Source of the DNA: an uncultured Atopobium sp.
GTDB lineage: Bacteria; Actinomycetota; Coriobacteriia; Coriobacteriales; Atopobiaceae
Reading direction: 5' to 3'
NCBI GenBank assembly: GCA_937926845.1
Contig: CALBBS010000170.1
Coordinates: 1 to 7,662 of the forward strand
DNA: 7,662 nt
The notes under the pieces are model-generated. The model saw only the letters and a program-made list of their open reading frames with translations. It searched no databases and was not told where the DNA came from. Positions 5,420-7,662 of this stretch are shown here, piece after piece; positions within the stretch are counted from its first letter, which is position 1, and each line of letters begins with the position of its first letter. The position numbers and the translations under genes are program-made.

Positions 5420-6418
5420 ATGAGCTCCTGTGCGCTTATCGATTTGCATGTCCACCTTGATGGATCAATCCCACTTCCTGCCGCAGCTCAACTTGCAGCA
5501 GATGCGGGATTTGATTTCTCTTTGGCTGAACTCAAAGAAAAGATGCAAGTCCCAGCTCATTGCCAGGATCTTAACCAGTATCTTGCAACATTTGAGCTGC
5601 CGCTCAAGCTTATGCAGTCAGCACAGGGCATTCGTACGGTTGCAAAGGCATTTCACGAGCAACTTGACGCAGAGGGCATTCTCTATGCTGAACCCCGCTT
5701 TGCACCAGGAAGCCTTACTGCAGGAGGTCTTTCTCAGCAAGAAGTTCTTGAGGCTGCTCTTGCTGGTAGAGCTGACTTCTATGCAGAGCATCCACAGTCA
5801 GCGCTCCACACGGCTTATATTATTTGCGCTATGCGTGGCACAGGTGAAGAGCTTAAGCACAAAAATGAAGAGTCAATTGATCTGGCTGCAGCGTACCTTG
5901 GAAATGGCGTCGTAGCAGCAGACTTAGCAGGAGCAGAAGCGCTCTTTGCCACAGAGAATTTCTCGTCACTTTTTGCTGAAGCACAAAGAAAAGACGTTCC
6001 TTTTACTATTCACGCGGGAGAGGCTGCTGGTCCAGAAAGCATCAAGGCTGCACTTCGACTTGGCGCACAACGTATTGGTCACGGTGTTCGCTCTTTGGAG
6101 GATACGGGCGTTATCCAGGACCTTAAAGCTGCAAAGGTTGCGCTTGAGATTTGCCCTACCAGCAACGTTCAGACGCGCATCTTTGAGTCAATTGAGTGCT
6201 TCCCGCTTGAGCAACTGCTTGATGCTGGCTTAACGGTTACTATCAACACGGACAACATGACTGTCTCCAACACTACGCTCTCGCGCGAGTTTGAGCTTTT
6301 ACAGCAGCACTGCGGTCTAGACAAAAATACCGCGCGTGAGCTTGCTGAAAATGCTGCACGTGCGGTATTTAGTGATTCTAGCGAGAAGGACCGTCTACTT
6401 GCCTACCTTAGGCAATAG
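5420..6418 (+). CDS. add: Adenosine deaminase
   Basis: Converts adenosine (and probably deoxyadenosine) to inosine for purine salvage in the cytoplasm. At 332 residues it has the length of bacterial Add proteins. The zinc and catalytic residues are in place: H10 and H12 in LHVHLDGS, H198 and E201 in IHAGEAAGPES, H221 in RIGHGVRS, and D278 in TINTDNMTVSNTTL. TSNVQT (247-252) is also conserved. The second Asp of the classical TDD pair is Asn (N279), a form I recall in many Gram-positive enzymes, so activity is expected. The ATG at 5420 has an excellent AGGAGG 4 bases upstream. It follows the ADP-ribosylglycohydrolase gene by 45 bases and probably shares its transcript. Its last 11 bases overlap the end of the convergent copA gene. 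Confidence 0.95.
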   Translation: MSSCALIDLHVHLDGSIPLPAAAQLAADAGFDFSLAELKEKMQVPAHCQDLNQYLATFELPLKLMQSAQGIRTVAKAFHEQLDAEGILYAEPRFAPGSLTAGGLSQQEVLEAALAGRADFYAEHPQSALHTAYIICAMRGTGEELKHKNEESIDLAAAYLGNGVVAADLAGAEALFATENFSSLFAEAQRKDVPFTIHAGEAAGPESIKAALRLGAQRIGHGVRSLEDTGVIQDLKAAKVALEICPTSNVQTRIFESIECFPLEQLLDAGLTVTINTDNMTVSNTTLSREFELLQQHCGLDKNTARELAENAARAVFSDSSEKDRLLAYLRQ

Positions 6419-6614
6419 TAGCCTCATATCCTGCCTGAACAACAGCGTCAACCAATGCACTGTCAGCAACATCAGAAGACAGCTCAACTACAGCGCTCTT
6501 CTCGTCAAGTGAAACGGTTGCCTTAGAGACACCCTCGACAGCCTCAAGAGCCTGTGTGACGTGTGCAACACAGTGCTGGCAAGACATGCCCTCTACGTTT
6601 AATTTCTTCTCCAT
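6408..6614 (-). CDS. copZ: Possible free copper chaperone CopZ made from an internal start inside copA
   Basis: This 68-residue segment is a complete heavy-metal-associated domain: EKKLNVEGMSCQHCVAHV at the N-terminus with copper-binding C12 and C15, then the beta-alpha-beta pattern ending GYEATIA. It is in frame with copA and is also its C-terminal domain. Its ATG (6614-6612) is preceded at 8 bases by AAGGAGG, as good a site as any in the window. A free chaperone would carry Cu(I) to the ATPase. The domain is certain; separate production is inferred. Confidence 0.5.
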   Translation of the reverse strand: MEKKLNVEGMSCQHCVAHVTQALEAVEGVSKATVSLDEKSAVVELSSDVADSALVDAVVQAGYEATIA

Positions 6615-7662
6615 AAAAGATTCCTCCTTCTGTGACGCGGATGCGTCGTTTGTGGACTTAGATTGAACGTCAATGACTGGTTTTGTGTCACGAGCGTTTT
6701 GGCGAGTTGCTGAGCTTGTATTCTTTGGCTTCCAGGTGCGCAGGCGCAGTGCATTGCATACAACAAAGACTGACGAGAAGCCCATGGCGGCTGCACCAAT
6801 CATTGGGTTCAGCGAAATGCCAAATGGATACAACAGGCCCATAGCAACAGGGATACAAATAGTGTTATAGAACAGAGCCCAGAACAGGTTCTCCTTGATA
6901 TTGATCATAGTGGCACGAGAAAGCTCAATTGAAGTTGCAACATCAGCTGGATCAGACTTCATCAAGACAATGTCAGCGGACTCAATAGCAACATCAGTAC
7001 CTGCACCGATTGCAATTCCCACGTTTGCTCGCGCAAGCGCTGGAGCATCGTTGATGCCATCGCCTACCATGACAACGTTTTCTCCAGCATCCTGGAACTG
7101 CCTAATGTAAGACTCTTTTTGGCTTGGCAAGACGTCAGAAATAACCTGGTCAACACCAAGCTCTTTACCAATAACGTTTGCCGTTGTTGCCTGATCTCCG
7201 GTAAGCATGACGGACTTGATGCCCATAGCACGAAGACGAGCAATGGTAGATGCGCTAGTTTGCTTAACCTTGTCGGCTACAGCAATGACACCAAGAAGTT
7301 TGCCCTCAAGTGCAAAGTACAGCGGTGTTTTTGCCTGTTCAGCTAGCTGCTGAGCCTGGGAAGTCAACTCTTGTGTGCTGATGCCCTCCTGCTCCATAAG
7401 ACGAGCGTTTCCTGCTACAAGGCGTTTCTCGTCAACCTTTGCCGTAAGGCCACCACCAGCAACTTGTGAGAACTCCTGTATGTCAACAAGGCTATCTGCA
7501 GACTCTCCAAGCTTCTCTTGAGCGTACGTAACAATTGCCTGCGCAAGTGGATGTTCGCTCTTTTGCTCAAGCGCATATGCATACTCAAGCAGCTGGTCCT
7601 CGGAGGTACTACCTGCACAAAGAACATCAGTTACGCTTGGCTTGCCCTCAGTGAGCGTTCCC
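6408..7662 (-). CDS. copA: Copper-exporting P1B-type ATPase with C-terminal metal-binding domain (5' part outside window)
   Basis: The C-terminal 417 residues of a copper-transporting ATPase; the frame stays open to the right edge. The first visible codons read GTLTEGKPSV, so the phosphorylated Asp of DKTGTLT lies just outside, as do the first six membrane helices and the CPC motif. Visible, numbered from the edge: SEHPLA (35-40; His-Pro of the nucleotide domain), MLTGDQ (152-157), GDGINDAP (200-207), YN of helix 7 (265-266) and MxxSS of helix 8 (293-297). YN plus MxxSS marks the Cu(I)-exporting subgroup. After helix 8 comes a Ser/Thr/Lys-rich linker of about 45 residues (TWKPKNTSSATRQNA onward), then a heavy-metal-associated domain with GMSCQHC (350-417). 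A C-terminal rather than N-terminal position is less usual. It protects against copper at the membrane. Its 3' end overlaps add. Confidence 0.96.
   Translation of the reverse strand, partial: GTLTEGKPSVTDVLCAGSTSEDQLLEYAYALEQKSEHPLAQAIVTYAQEKLGESADSLVDIQEFSQVAGGGLTAKVDEKRLVAGNARLMEQEGISTQELTSQAQQLAEQAKTPLYFALEGKLLGVIAVADKVKQTSASTIARLRAMGIKSVMLTGDQATTANVIGKELGVDQVISDVLPSQKESYIRQFQDAGENVVMVGDGINDAPALARANVGIAIGAGTDVAIESADIVLMKSDPADVATSIELSRATMINIKENLFWALFYNTICIPVAMGLLYPFGISLNPMIGAAAMGFSSVFVVCNALRLRTWKPKNTSSATRQNARDTKPVIDVQSKSTNDASASQKEESFMEKKLNVEGMSCQHCVAHVTQALEAVEGVSKATVSLDEKSAVVELSSDVADSALVDAVVQAGYEATIA
6623..6629 (-). promoter_or_regulatory. Internal ribosome binding site AAGGAGG within copA
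   Basis: On the minus strand AAGGAGG lies 8 bases before the in-frame ATG at 6614. In copA it encodes part of the KEESF end of the linker, where sequence is free to vary. This suggests either selection for internal initiation or a relic of a former separate copZ gene that became fused to copA. Confidence 0.55.

Noticed and set aside
5430..5915. 161-codon plus-strand frame inside adenosine deaminase
   Set aside because: It is a shifted reading of the add gene, rich in Leu, Ser and Gln from codon shadowing, with no motif and no ribosome binding site.
6254..6259. Loss of the second Asp of the TDD pair in adenosine deaminase (TDN) as an inactivating change
   Set aside because: The first Asp, the zinc ligand, is kept, and TDN is, as far as I recall, common among Gram-positive adenosine deaminases; all other catalytic residues are present.

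Overview
The window looks like a low-to-moderate GC Gram-positive chromosome. The best guess is a Coriobacteriia actinobacterium of the Atopobium/Lancefieldella/Olsenella type, with a Lactobacillales-like Firmicute as the alternative. This rests on gene style (AGGAGG-type ribosome binding sites, frequent GTG starts, tightly packed short operons) and on the overall look of the proteins. No rRNA or marker gene is present to confirm it. I see no transposase, phage gene, CRISPR array, tRNA or rRNA.

Left part, minus strand (1-1394): an amino-acid ABC importer operon reading permease, permease, ATPase with overlapping genes. The ATPase runs off the left edge after 28 codons. No substrate-binding protein lies in the window. 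In front of the operon (1395-1612) is a promoter-like element with TTGACA, a 19-bp spacer and a perfect 8-4-8 inverted repeat. Its -35 box sits in the last codons of the preceding gene.

Centre-left, minus strand (1598-3906): a three-gene unit with gaps of only 6 and 2 bases. It encodes a zinc-dependent phospholipase C-like protein with no signal peptide, a PPP-type metallophosphoesterase and a hypoxanthine/uracil-DNA glycosylase of the HDG type.

Centre (3907-4339): a divergent intergenic region of more than 400 bases. Its right half has several clear inverted repeats and a 31-codon small ORF (4243-4338) with a strong ribosome binding site and a Cys-Cys pair. This ORF ends one base before the ATG of the next gene. 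It looks like a regulatory leader and is the least explained part of the window.

Centre-right, plus strand (4340-6418): an ADP-ribosylglycohydrolase family protein followed by adenosine deaminase. The pair suggests salvage of ADP-ribosyl or adenosine nucleosides, although the hydrolase's substrate cannot be read from sequence.

Right part, minus strand (6408-7662): the C-terminal half of a copper-exporting P1B-type ATPase carrying a C-terminal heavy-metal-binding domain. An in-frame ATG with a near-ideal ribosome binding site precedes that domain, so a free CopZ-like chaperone could be made from inside copA. The copA and adenosine deaminase genes converge and overlap by 11 bases.
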